DNA of 64,000 nt from Parelaphostrongylus tenuis. Its lineage: Eukaryota; Nematoda; Chromadorea; Rhabditida; Metastrongylidae. The stretch is from positions 1 to 64,000 of the forward strand of contig JAHQIW010002276.1 in assembly GCA_019055375.1 (NCBI GenBank), given 5' to 3'. Numbering within the stretch: the first letter of the stretch is position 1; every line of letters starts with the position of its first letter. Of this stretch, positions 1 through 10,524 are shown piece after piece. The notes beneath the pieces are model-generated. The model worked only from the letters and a program-made list of their open reading frames with translations. It ran no database searches and was not told the DNA's origin. The translations under genes and the position numbers were made by a program.

Positions 1-1075
1 GTGAAGCCATACATGTTTACTTTTTGTTCATTTTCAGTTAAAAGTTCGAAAATGGCTTGCATTGCAGAGTCATTTGATACGTTTGTATAGAATGAGAAAG
101 GAGGTGAGAGAGGAGAATAGAGTATAGAATGTGGTGTAGTAGAATGAGAAAGGAGGTTGACTTGTTGACAAGCTTCTGTTGGTATCATGATCGTCATCGC
201 TACTGCTCGGAGAAGTTTCGCTATGTCAGTGTATCGTTGGCGGTGTCTTGCTTGTGCGTCTTCTATTCATCGGTACATTATTGAGTAGCGATCTTATGAG
301 TCGCCATATGAACGATGTGAAGAGTCGAATCGGTTTTCCAAAGGTGACTGGTACGAATACGATTACATAACAGCTGTTAATGATCAGATAAAGGAGAATA
401 GTGGTGGCTAATGTGGCTCCTAATGGCCAGCTCTCAGGACTAAACATTGTGGCCGAACAAATGATGCAGTTTGCATGTTCACAAAATGATGCTGCTGCTC
501 AGGTGGTTTCAATAATTCCCACCGTGATGTTGGATGTTATTCTCCACTGTACTTTATAGTCATGCAGCACGATTTGTGGTGGTGATTGCACTATTTCTTT
601 CGTCCTGTGGTGTTTCATAGATCCTGCAATATCCTTCTGCACATAATTCATACGGTGTTCGATCCGGTGATGCTGTCTTCACTCCGTCCACTAAAGCAGT
701 CTAACTGTTTGATGCTTGTTGAAGCATCTGCACAATGGATTGTCGATAGAAGTAACGTTAACATGCTGAGAATCACTGAAACGTGGATGATTTGTGGGAA
801 GTTTGTGAGGTCTCCGTAATTTGTTTGTTTTTTCGAACGGAGATTATAATTGCCTTTTCGTAAACCGGTAGCAGTTGATTCCGTAGGTTGATTGTCGCTT
901 GTTTCATTCGATTCTCCGTCGGTCTGGTGAGATGATAATTCGTTATCTAATTTCAATTGTTCATCGGTATCTTGTTGGGGTTGTGTGGTTTCGAGCTCTA
1001 ACGGTATGAGAAGATTTGATTATCGAAGAATTACTGAAAGTTTGAGAATGGCGGAAATTCCTTGTTCCGAAATGT
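1..1075 (-). mobile_element. BEL/Pao-type retrotransposon remnant: pol C-terminus and env-like frame
   Basis: Read on the minus strand from about 1,020 downward, a frame containing NLLIPLELETTQP resembles the usual end of BEL/Pao pol (a PLE motif after the integrase). It runs on to 648 through an acidic Asn/Gln/Ser-rich stretch, a YNLRSKKQTNY motif and a hydrophobic segment (about 730-790), then a Cys-containing luminal-like start. A separate minus frame at 226-447 carries SPESWPLG followed by a 20-residue hydrophobic segment and a basic Arg-rich tail, as expected for the membrane anchor of an env-like glycoprotein. The middle of the env-like region, the rest of pol and the LTRs were not found here, and a stop lies just upstream of the pol end. 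Nematode BEL/Pao elements are known to carry env-like genes. I infer a decayed, deleted copy running off the window edge. Confidence 0.5.
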
Positions 1076-1149
1076 TTGAAAATGGATCCAGGTGACGAAA
1101 TAGTGCCCTTATTTCATGCTTAGACTTCTCCTTTGAGTAGCCATTTCAG

Positions 1150-1580
1150 CTTGTCACTAACGGGGTTTCCGTTACTGATGCTACAAGACGGGTGCTGAGA
1201 ACAGGATTATGCCTTGGGTATATGGTTTATACACCCAATTTCTCCATCTTATGCTCGTAGTTAGATATATCTGCATCTGCTTACATTGATCTCCTTACTT
1301 CCTTGTTGCGAATAGTACGAGAAACAAATGTTAAGCATCTGTCCTAAATCACTCAGGTACTCCAGCTGCTTACGTGCGTTCCGTTGGTTCTACGGCTATG
1401 ATGCGTCGTTCACAAATAGGAGGAAAAGACGATGTAAATGTGAGAATTGTTCATTTCTATACATTTTTTATATTATTGATGAGCAGACAAATAATATCAG
1501 GTGCAGCCAATTTTTTTAATGTTGGAACATCCCATGATTGCTCTCTTGAAACGTGCAGAGAAGTTGTTTCGGTACAATTC
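1150..1580. other. No recognised feature
   Basis: Only short unsupported frames are present. Nothing matches a gene, RNA or repeat that I can name. Confidence 0.4.
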
Positions 1581-1770
1581 CCCATACTTATATATTAGAC
1601 GGCGGCGAATTTCTAGGCCGGTGTCTTTCGGTGAACAGAATCTTTTCATAGGAGTGTAAGTAATCGTTCGAAAGCTTATATTTCTGGTTACAACTCCACG
1701 TCGCCGTTTTCTCGAAACATTCCTTCGTAACGCTATGGCATCCACAATAAAATATTGTTTCCCACTTGAC
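1580..1770 (+). repeat. Fragment of the 0.7 kb terminal-inverted-repeat element
   Basis: The stretch with GTAATCGTTCGAAAGC followed by a CGCCGTTTTCTCG segment and AACGCTATGGCA matches the left arm of the elements at 2,363-3,075 and 56,383-57,140. Only the left arm is recognisable. Confidence 0.5.
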
Positions 1771-2039
1771 TTTCGCCTTTATTTTACCACGAGCATAGAT
1801 TGCTGGAAGCACGAAAAGCGTATCAGGGTGTGGAGAGTTTGCCGTAGTATCAGAATCATTCATTTTCATCTAAAGGTTCTGCCGATGCGATGAAAAAATA
1901 CTCACTAAAATAGCGATATTTTCGTTTAATAGGCCGTTTAAACGCATAGTGCGTTAGATCACCATCGAGCTATGCGGTAGATCGGGCGATTACCTTACTA
2001 ACAAGTCTTCGCTGCGGCTTACTTTCACATTTTACTCAC

Positions 2040-2205
2040 CAGCCTTGTCTAAGAGAATAGCAGTCCTGACTTGTTTTATCGGTTGGCCCACCGCGAGTCA
2101 TCTTAGATGCCGGTTATGCGTCCTGTCACCTCTACCAGTGCTGTGAATGTAATTGAATGTGTGGCGCTTTCTTCAGGGATTGATCAGTGCTGAGAGTTCA
2201 CTTTT
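2040..2205 (+). repeat. Degraded 3' part of the tRNA-derived SINE
   Basis: Shares with the better copies the segment GGCCCACCGCGAGTCATCT and the terminal GGGATTGATCAGTGCTGAGA. The tRNA-like head is missing. Confidence 0.4.
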
Positions 2206-2362
2206 TTGACAGTCTGTTGTCACATATTCAGTTTGAGAACAATGACTTGATCATTTCCATTTGACGCTGCTGCTTAATTTTAGCTTCCACATGACAGTTG
2301 TGCATTTAGTGACTTTTTGGTTCAAAGTGCAGCTGAACATTCGTTTTTTCGGTACAAATAGG

Positions 2363-3075
2363 TTATCCGGTAACAAATGAAGAAACATCCCTTTCGCTGG
2401 ACAAGAACTTTTCATAAGAACGTTAGTAATCGTTCGTAAGCTCAAATCACTGGCTACTGCGCTATGTGGAGGTTTTCTGAAAAAGTCTCTTTATAACGCT
2501 GTAGCAGAATGAATGCGTTTGTGTTTCACACACTCGTATTTCTAGCAGGAGAGAACAGGTCCCAGGAACTATGAGTAACCATTCAATAGCGTAAATCTCG
2601 ATGATTCCAACGCTGTGCTTGGTTTCTGGTGAAACCGTTTCGCTGCAGTGTGCCATAGAATATAAGACTGAGTTCACATACACGGGTATTTGTTTTTCTG
2701 CTAATCTATGGGCCGGAGGAGGGACGGGGGGGGGGTGGCCGTGGTTTCAACACGGCGGTCGATCGACTGCGCCCATGCGTCAAGCATGTGATTTCCTCCT
2801 TACCTTGGAAGAAGCTGCTCGTAAAGCGTATGGCTCTGATACTGCAAGATTTCCTCTACACGCTCATTTGCTTGTCATGCTTTTAGCGAAGTAATAGTAA
2901 AAGCACGCGTCCGGGTGAAATATAACTTTTCTTTTAATACTACAACATTATAAAAGAGTCCTTTCAAAGAACGGCCACTTAGCGCAGTAGCCAGAAATTT
3001 GAGGTTTTGAATGATTACTAATACTCATATGAAAACTTTTTGTCCAGCGAAAGGGGTCATTCCTTCATCCCGTGC
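2363..3075. mobile_element. Non-autonomous DNA transposon with long terminal inverted repeats (family A, full copy)
   Basis: The left end contains CCCTTTCGCTGGACAAGAAC (from 2,389). The right end contains its inverse, TTTTTGTCCAGCGAAAGGGG (ending near 3,056). The arms stay complementary for roughly 120-150 bases, including the GTAATCGTTCG and GGCTACTGCGC segments. The interior (about 2,540-2,930) has no long frame and includes a G-run near 2,728. The same ends recur at 28,340-28,915 and 56,383-57,140, with fragments elsewhere, so this is a dispersed MITE-like family. No transposase is encoded. The mobilising superfamily is not evident by eye. Confidence 0.75.
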
Positions 3076-3089
3076 TGTTCAACAGAGGA

Positions 3090-4060
3090 ACCATAGCGTA
3101 AAGTAGCCATTTCTGTAAATGTTTATTGACTGATGCTTTGACCAACACCTAGGTGCTATGTAATGTGCAGATGAGAAATCACCGAAGTGCAGTAGACATA
3201 GATTGTAAATTACTTCAAAATGCTTATAGTAATGTATTAACATCAGCAATGTTTGTATTTCTATCATTATCGCTACATCAAGACCGTAGTTAGTGTAAAA
3301 TCCATTGATTGAATAGAAGCGAGAAGGACGGGGGCGACGAGTGGCTGGTGATGCACACTATCAGCAATCACAATTCGGCTTCGACCCTCTTCTCCAGCGA
3401 GGTCTTGCAGTCCATCAACGAGCACCTTGCGGAACGTTCTAACTCGGGTTCCTTTAGGATTGTAGAGGATATTCCCGTTGGTATTCTTCGATATTCACGG
3501 AGAAGACAAAATCCCAAACCAGCAGTCGCAACAACGCGCGGAAACTGCGAAGCTCTTTGGGACTCTACATTGTTCCCACTTTGGGTTGCATATTTGGCAT
3601 TTACAACGGCGACCTATCGATGTGTCAGATCAGTGATGCTGTCCTCTGACACATGTCTGATATGAATTCACCAATACCTCGGAGGTGGAAAACTTTTGGT
3701 GAGACTTGAGCGCAGAAGCGAACCATCGAGCATCAAGACCGATCGCGCGCGTGACGTATAGCATCTCTCACCACTGCGCTAGACGCACTGTATTCCGTAA
3801 GTGCACTTCAAGCACCGAATCATACGGCTCATCGTGATTTACACGGGTGCTGCTCGTGGTTTCGATACGGCTTTTTCTCCTTCCTTCCATAGCTTTATTC
3901 TCTAATCTTTTGTTTTTTGTCGAAAGAGACATGTTCAAACTGCTTTAATCACTCCTTGATCTATTAGATCGATCGATAAGCCCTGTCCTTCAGATTCGTT
4001 TTTTTTCTTTCGTTATTTGGGTTGGTAAGAAATTTTTCGGACTTTTTCGTTTTTACCGAT
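3090..4060. other. Intergenic, one dispersed-repeat fragment
   Basis: About 3,340-3,560 resembles stretches at 9,100-9,250, 48,895-49,050, 51,360-51,480 and 54,070-54,200: a CAGTCAACAA-like core with TTCTACGAYGTTYAAGAA-like flanks. This is an interspersed repeat of unknown class. The rest shows nothing I recognise. Confidence 0.35.
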
Positions 4061-4068
4061 TATTTCCA

Positions 4069-5220
4069 ATGCATTCAAGTTTTTGTTTTCACCATCGTTT
4101 AGAGCGGCCTCTTGCGGTTATTTTGATCTACAATATTTTTCCTTTTCGTTTTTTTGTCCTTTTGTTTCGAGACAAAACTGTGCCCGAGAGCATAAAACGA
4201 TTTTTGCCCGCTACACGAGTATCGTTTGGGTTCAAGTGTTGGCGCGCGCAGCGATACTCGTGTAGCATCCAACAGTCGTTTTTGCTCTCGATTCGGTTTC
4301 ATTTTGGAACAAATTTATAACTCTTATATCTCAATATACTTTCTATATTTTCTAATAACTTTTGTAGATTATTCTTAATGCATTCAGGTTTTTATTTTTG
4401 CTATCGTTTAGTGAAGCTTCTTGCGGTTATTTTCACGTTTAACACTTGTACATTGTCTTAAAATGGAATTTTCTCTGGGGGGCCAAAACGACTGTGAGTG
4501 CTACACGAAAATCGTTGCGTTTCAAAGCGGATTTGAACCCACAGGATTCTCGTGTGTCATCAAAAGTCGGTTTTGCTCTCCGGAGAATTCCATCTCAGAA
4601 CAAATTCGTAAGTGCTATATATCAAATAATCGCAAGAAGTTGCTCTGAAAAAGAGGCCTTGCCGAGGGCTGCGGTGACGGAACAGTTGGTAGAACTGCAG
4701 TTATGATCGTTTCAGTGAATTGAAAAGGCCGGAAATCGAGATTTGATCTACGAGCAAGGGCCTGTCGTCCACAAGGAATCGACCGACAAGCTGTTTTGAA
4801 TGCAACTGAGAGGTCTCCGTCGTTGAGGACTCGCATACTGGCCGACGATCTCGATAGACACCGACTTTTACCGCCACGAAATCCAGAAGTGACCGGAAAA
4901 GTGGGAAAAGTGGTTGAAGATGGAGGGGAATGCTTTGATTTTCGATTACTTATCCGCTAACTCTCTATTTCGAGCCTTGAATTCATTGAAACACTCAAAA
5001 CCTGCAGCTCTCCCAAGTGTTCCGTCACCCGCAGACCTCGGTAATACAGCGGAAAGTCCCAGCAGCACTTGAATCCCAGCGATACTCGTGTAACATCGGA
5101 AATCGTTTTTGCTCTCTGATCAGTTTTATGTTAAAACGAAAGGATACTTGTTTTATAACGAAATAATCTCAAGAAGCTACTCTAAACCATAGTAGAGGCT
5201 TAGACTTGAATGCATAAGAA
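4069..5220. repeat. Nested foldback elements (family B)
   Basis: Two left ends begin with TGCATTCAAGTTTTT/TGCATTCAGGTTTTT (4,069 and 4,380), and the matching inverted end lies at about 5,170-5,217. Inside the first copy, GCTACACGAGTATCG (about 4,210) pairs with CGATACTCGTGTAGC (about 4,251) as a near-perfect hairpin, with AAAACGATTTTTG / CGTTTTTGCTCTC flanks. The 4,380-5,217 copy has an inner segment (4,660-4,850) nearly identical to 9,970-10,150. Confidence 0.6.
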
Positions 5221-5224
5221 ATCG

Positions 5225-5900
5225 TCAATAAAAACGAAAAACTGCGAAAATTTTCTTGCCACTAACAACAAATCTAAGATTGTTCAGTGGTATGCAAAAA
5301 ATTTGACCCCAGGCGAGACTTCAACCCGCGTTTCCCCCATTCGGGGTTGGGAAGTACTACCACTTCACTGCCGTGGCCTTTACTTTACTATCAGTCTTCA
5401 TTGTAATTTATCGAAGTTGTCATCAACCAACTTTGAGTCAAGGAAAGGGTGATGGGAAAGCAGTGGCTCAGGTGGTGTCATGGTAGCGTGCGGGGACGGT
5501 GGAGGTCGAACCTTAGTTCAACTCCCGCCTGAGATCGAACGTCTTGCAGTCGCTTTTGTTAATGCTAGGGCATTGCGCCATGGAGGAGATGGTGTGGATA
5601 AATGTTCTCCATCACTGAAAAAGTACCTGGTTTTATTTTTGGTGCTAATAAAAAGTGTATTAAGGGAGAACCACTTAGTAAATCCTTACTTCTTTATGTC
5701 TACACAGCTCAGTCATCGCAGGTGAAAATCCTGGCACTTCTTGAATTCGACTCGTTTCCTCTGATTCATCCGTTACAGGGGCCTTTAGACAGTTCAGGTG
5801 TTGCTTCTGCTGATACTTGAGGATTTCGTCTTCTTTATCGAAGTCGTGGAATGCTGGTCGAGGACGGTTCTGCTCACAGTCGTGGAAATCGCCGAGCTAA
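5225..5900. repeat. Duplicated block, copy 1 (with tRNA-like sequences)
   Basis: Matches 10,525-11,225 in the same orientation throughout. It contains a minus-strand tRNA-like T arm (GGCGAGACTTCAACCCGCG, about 5,312) and a plus-strand tRNA-like unit starting near 5,468. In the latter, CTCAGG at the 5' end can pair with CCTGAG at the 3' end and a GTTCAACTCC box B is present. These look like Pol III-derived pseudogenes carried in a repeat, not functional tRNAs. Confidence 0.55.
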
Positions 5901-6124
5901 GGCGTTTCTAGCCTTTTAGTTGACTTTTTGCAAAGTAGTTTTAGTGGATAGGATCGAACCAGGGCCCTGCTTATCACATTACTAACTGCCGCAATGCACC
6001 AATAACTGCTACGATATTCCGCTCGCCATGCGGCGACATTTGTTTTTGCCTCCCCGTAATGAATTTCCAAAGAATTCGAAGAAAACTGCAATAAGAAGCC
6101 ATAAATGCATACAACCATTCTAAG

Positions 6125-6410
6125 GAGGCGTGTGGCCCAATGGTTAGAGGTACCTGTGACACAGTCATGGTCGTGGGTTCGATCTTACCCTCAACATCAA
6201 GCCTTCCATTTTTCCGAGGTGGGTGAATTGGTACTATAATTGTATGGGAGGATAGCAGCACTAACTCGGTACATCAGTAGGCCACTATGAGTCATTGTGC
6301 CAGCCCAAACTTGCACTGAGTCTCCTCTAGGAGGCTGAGGAATGAAGTCGAATGCATATCGCATCTGTTAGGGATTAGTCGGCGCTGAGAGCTTTATTCT
6401 TTGTCTTTCT
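6125..6410 (+). repeat. tRNA-derived SINE (family S), copy
   Basis: The head has box A-like GGCCCAATGGTTAGAGGTAC and box B GGTTCGATC at tRNA spacing. The body has GGGAGGATAGCAGCACTAACTCGG and the tail GGGATTAGTCGGCGCTGAGAGC. It matches copies at 16.9, 17.8, 20.6, 22.1, 22.5 and 52.5 kb. Confidence 0.65.
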
Positions 6411-6419
6411 TTAATAGAG

Positions 6420-7560
6420 AAACAAAACAATTATACGACGACGTGACTCTCTGCAGAAGTCATAGGATGCGATGATGTTGACCGCTTTGTAGATCAAATC
6501 TGCTTGTATCTCACCTCATACTGAATTTTATTGATTTTAACAAGAAGTACTGGAATCCACAATTCTTCGGCTACAAGACAAAGGAGTTCTCTTTGTGTGG
6601 GCCTCGATGATATTCTTCGATTTTGTAAAGGCCTTGAGACGCACTGCTTCCATCTTATTGTTTCCTGGCTTAATTTAGAATTTATTTGGAGAATTGGATG
6701 GCCGGTCTCCACTCATGTAGTCCAAGCCCCTGCACAGGGAATTTTTTGCTTGTTTAGCTGTTTTGTACCTTACAGTTCCAAGGTAAATTCAGCCGAGGCT
6801 TGCTCAAGTCTCCACATCAAAGCAGTCGCCGGCTTCTATGGATCAGAGGGAGATTACCACTTTGGTACTAGTAGTTGCCAAGACGGTGGTCATTCCTGAT
6901 ACGGTTTAGTCTTAGCTAGGTTTTCCAGGTGGAAACGTTGAACATTCCCAGCCACGATGACGCGGTAAACCGTTTGGGAGAATCTTTCCAATGAACAGTC
7001 GGAATTTCCATCCATTGCAGGGCAACTTAGTGATCTCCAGTGTAATTATTCACATTAAATTGTTGCTGTTTTACGTTAGAGATTTTACAAAACTGGTATC
7101 ATATTTTTTTGGTCGTTTCTTGCGTTTAGACGGTTCGATACTGGCAGAAGCGATATCTTGTGTCGCAGGAAGAGGAATAGCAGAACGGTAGTCCGGTAGT
7201 AAAGTCGTTTACCACTTGACTTCCGCGGACCCATGGGTGTGTCGCGGTTGACACGCACCTCGGGGAGTGTGATACACAAGTTTCATTTGGGCTAGACTCT
7301 CAAATCTTTATGGAGCTCTTAGCATTAGCGGATTTTCAAAGACTCTGGGTTTTTAATGTACAAAAACAATCAAATACCCTTCCATATCGACACGTTCATT
7401 CAGTCGCCTATTGACATGATTATTGATTTATGGATTTATTGATAGTCACTTGCCCACATGATGATTATAGATTTGCGAAATAACTTCGTTCGACGTTGTT
7501 TGGGGCCATCAACAGCGACAAGAGCAGCAGCAGTTGGTGTGCGCGTTCGGCGCCGACCAT
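6420..7560. other. Intergenic; possible decayed retroelement piece
   Basis: A minus-strand frame at 6,494-6,712 contains RPTQRELLCLVAEELWIPVL, which faintly recalls the TKR...YDPLG region of BEL/Pao pol. This is weak. Nothing else is recognised up to 7,560. Confidence 0.2.
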
Positions 7561-7564
7561 TTCC

Positions 7565-9595
7565 ATGAAGGAAATCGTTGGAAAAAGTGAGTTTTCTTCG
7601 AAAATCACTGCTCCATTATTAGTAGACTTCAAAGTATTCTTCAGTCTTACTTTGTTATCACTTCTTACGACTTTAAGTGTTTAATTTTTGAGTGTTTACT
7701 TTGTTAATGAAGAGCAACATCGCAGAAAACAAAGGAAAATAATTGTAGCCATAAGCCGTCAACCTTTTCGGGACACTGGACCCATCTTTATTGCATTTCT
7801 AGCCTCAAGATAGATGGCCCCGAATGTATTATCGTGTTATTTCAGTTGTATTATTGTTGTTATTTTCCTGTGTTATGTTGCATGCAAATATATCTTACTA
7901 TAAGTTGGAAAATATCAACCGTAATGTAATCAAAATAACATAATAATACATTCGTTGCGTTGCCACGCTTTGCATTAAAGATGCAAAAGGGCGCGTGCGC
8001 GGTCCCGAAAGGGTCAAGGCGATTAGCAGGAACGGTTTTGATTCTTAGCGATATTCGTCGAACGGTTCCAGATCTGTAGCGCTCTGCTGTACGAATAGGT
8101 TATCGAATTTATTGATTAAAATCCGTATGCGGTATGAGTTGTTTATGTTGTAGTCAGTGTTCTGGCGGTCATAACAATTCCCAAGTGATTAGTTTCTCTG
8201 TCATTTGGTCGAAGAAATACTCAATGCTTACAAAGCTAATAATCCTACAATAGTCGAAGGAGCCGATAAAGCTCGCAGTCAATTCCCCGATATTATCATT
8301 TCGAATCGTTTCCGCATCTTTTCTTCACATCTTCCCCAACTATTTCATGTTCAAGATCGAGGCTTTGACGGTCTAATTCCACTTCTTCACGAGTTGACCT
8401 TGCAGGCAATGTGCTACGATTTGCTTGGTATTGAAAACGATGTGCATCGCTATGAAACTGATGGAAACGATTGCGTCGACAAGGAGGTTTACCTATTTTG
8501 TGTCTAATTCTAATGTCGCAGTACGCAAGTTCTCTTTCTACGTCACCCAAGTTTCAGATGCTCTTAGTTTGGACGAAAGACGACCTGTGGGTCAACACTC
8601 GTCATGAGTTCATCGCTATCCTTTCTCATGAGGTCGGCCTCATTCAGACCGTCATTTAATAGGGTGTTTCACATTTTTAATATATGTTTTAAGTCACAGA
8701 ATGACTGAAGAAGCTCAGTGATGCGAGGGCGGTCTTCAGGGCCGATGCGAAATCCACCAGAGATTTGTCGATGATCATTGAGAAGATGCCGCAGCATGGT
8801 ATTTACCACTTTATTAACTCCTCATAGAACTCAAAAGAGACTTTATGTTTACAACAGAATTTGAACAAGTCTAGGTTGGCTGTCTCTTTGGTCGAAATGG
8901 CTGTATGTTCAACATATTAGACAATTTATTCGCGATGTTTTAAGCACTCATCACCATTTGGCCGAGAAATGTATGCGCCATTACTAAAGTGATATCGACA
9001 TGCTTTTTAAGGTTGAGCAGGTTAGTTCGGTTTTTGTCTATTTTAGAGGCTCTACCTACATTTAGTGTGAAATTGGTACAGCTATAACTCGAGTGGTGAA
9101 TGATGCAGGTCACCAATAGGCAAGAAACTGATTCGATCTCCTACCCCAACACTATCTCGCAGTCAATCAACGGAGGCCTTAGCTCGGGTTTTTCTGAGAC
9201 TGCAAGGAGTTCTGCCCAAAGTTCAAGCAGCAATCGAAAGAAGACTCGAAATGTCCGTAAAAAAAAGTGTCAGATCTCTAGCTTTTGCCCACCCAAGTGG
9301 GTGCTGGCGGTGAACGCTTACGTGATCTGATGAAATTGGTGGTACCGTTAATAATTGATCCTGTTGTGAAATTGGAGGGCAGAGTGAGGCTCGCTGTTCT
9401 CTGTATCCTTTTGAAGAATGGTGAGGGTACGAAAATTAAGTGGCTAAACATCAACACGTGACCATTTTGTTGAATATTTGTAGGTGTCACTGTCATAAAC
9501 TCGAGTTAACTACTTCAACGTCCCAATATCGCTATATGGCTGAGAAGAAAGCGGTCACTAATGCGGCACTTCTAAGCGTGAATATCACAGTTGAT
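7565..9595 (+). pseudogene. UNC-18 / STXBP (Sec1/Munc18 family) pseudogene, 5' truncated
   Basis: Exon relics follow the order of nematode UNC-18, the syntaxin-binding protein of synaptic vesicle priming. 8,193-8,486 has GADKARSQ, then [20 protein letters not shown] and [10 protein letters not shown]. 8,558-8,632 has KDDLWVNTRHEFI. About 8,693-8,798 has [16 protein letters not shown]. 8,945-9,020 has LAEKCMRHY then FKVEQ. 9,282-9,420 has [18 protein letters not shown]. 9,484-9,595 has MAEKKAVTNAALLSVNITVD. Splice sites are mostly kept. Disabling lesions: an in-frame TGA at 8,702, an in-frame TAA at 8,985, a TAA and a frame change in the 9,484 exon, and an unspliced insertion between KARSQ and DRGFDG. 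A possible first exon (MKEIVGK, 7,565-7,586, GTGAGT donor) precedes it, but the exons for about the next 190 family residues are absent, as is everything after the last relic. I infer a non-processed duplicate that has decayed. Confidence 0.8.
9098..9260 (+). repeat. Interspersed repeat fragment inside the pseudogene
   Basis: Contains CTCGCAGTCAATCAACGGAG and a GTTCAAGCAGCAATCGAAAG stretch. Similar units occur at about 3,350, 48,900, 51,370 and 54,080. Its class is unknown. Confidence 0.35.
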
Positions 9596-9884
9596 GTACG
9601 TGATTTTTTCAAATTTCTCAACAGTTTTTCTTTTCGTTTTCAGCGCGTTAATATTGAAGGTATCAGGTACTGAGAATTAGCGACTTTATTCGTAAAAGGG
9701 GAGATGGGAGGGATGTATACGGGAATGCTAACTTAGTAAACCGTTTTTATGCGAATATAATGAAATACTGTGAGCCTCTCGTTTTAGACCCTCTGAATTA
9801 TTGCTCACTTGCAATTTTTTTTTCAAAATTTCTTGCAGTTCTTCTGATATATAACACTTATGAGCTTGTTATAGATAGAATTGT

Positions 9885-10520
9885 CCAGGAAGGGAATACG
9901 ATTTTTGATGCTACACGAGTATCGTTTGGGTTCAAGTGTTGCTGAGACTTTCCGTCTGATTACCGAGGCCTAGGGTGACGGAACAGTTGGGAGAACTGCA
10001 GTTTTGATCGTTTCAATGGACTGAAAAGGCTGGAGATGAGGATTTGATCCACGAGCAAGGGGCCAGTCCTCCACAGGATATTGAACGAGGCTGTTTTGAA
10101 TGAAACTGAGAGGTCTCCATCGTTGAGCACTAGTATACTGGCCGCGATCTCTGAAGACACCGAGTTTCATCGCCGCGGAATCCAGAAAAAGGCGGGAAGT
10201 GGGAGAAAGTGGTTAAAAATGCTAGGGAATACTTTGATTTTTGATCGCTTGTACGCTCAGTCTCCATTTCCAGTTTTGAATTCATTGAAGCTATCAAAAC
10301 TATAGTTCTCCCAACTGTTCCGTCACCCGAGGCCTAGATAATCCAGTGGAAAGTCTCAGCAGCACTCAAACCCAAACTATACTTGTGTAGCATCAAAAAT
10401 GGTTTTTTTTCTCAGAAAAATTTTATCTCAAAACGAAAAAATAAGTGTTGTATACGGAAATAATTTGTGGAAGCTACTCTAAACGATAGTTGAAGCTAAG
10501 ACTTGAATGCTAAGAAATCT
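9885..10520. repeat. Foldback element (family B), second copy with about 130-base arms
   Basis: The left arm, from about 9,898 (GATGCTACACGAGTATCGTT ... CGAGGCCTAGGGTGACGGAA), is mirrored at 10,290-10,405 (TTCCGTCACCCGAGGCCTAG ... ATACTTGTGTAGCATC). The outer end (about 10,465-10,515) matches the outer end of the copy at 5,170-5,217. No coding sequence. Confidence 0.65.
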
Positions 10521-10524
10521 TCAA

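Noticed and set aside
2601..2894. 97-codon plus frame with a Gly/Trp run
   Set aside because: It lies wholly inside the family A element and crosses a G homopolymer. No family resemblance.
5290..5385. Functional tRNA on the minus strand
   Set aside because: The T arm and 3' acceptor half are present but the 5' acceptor partner is absent. The same truncated unit recurs at 10.6 kb inside a repeat block.
6531..6899. 122-codon plus frame
   Set aside because: No start context, splice sites or recognisable motif. The opposite strand is the weakly retroelement-like one.
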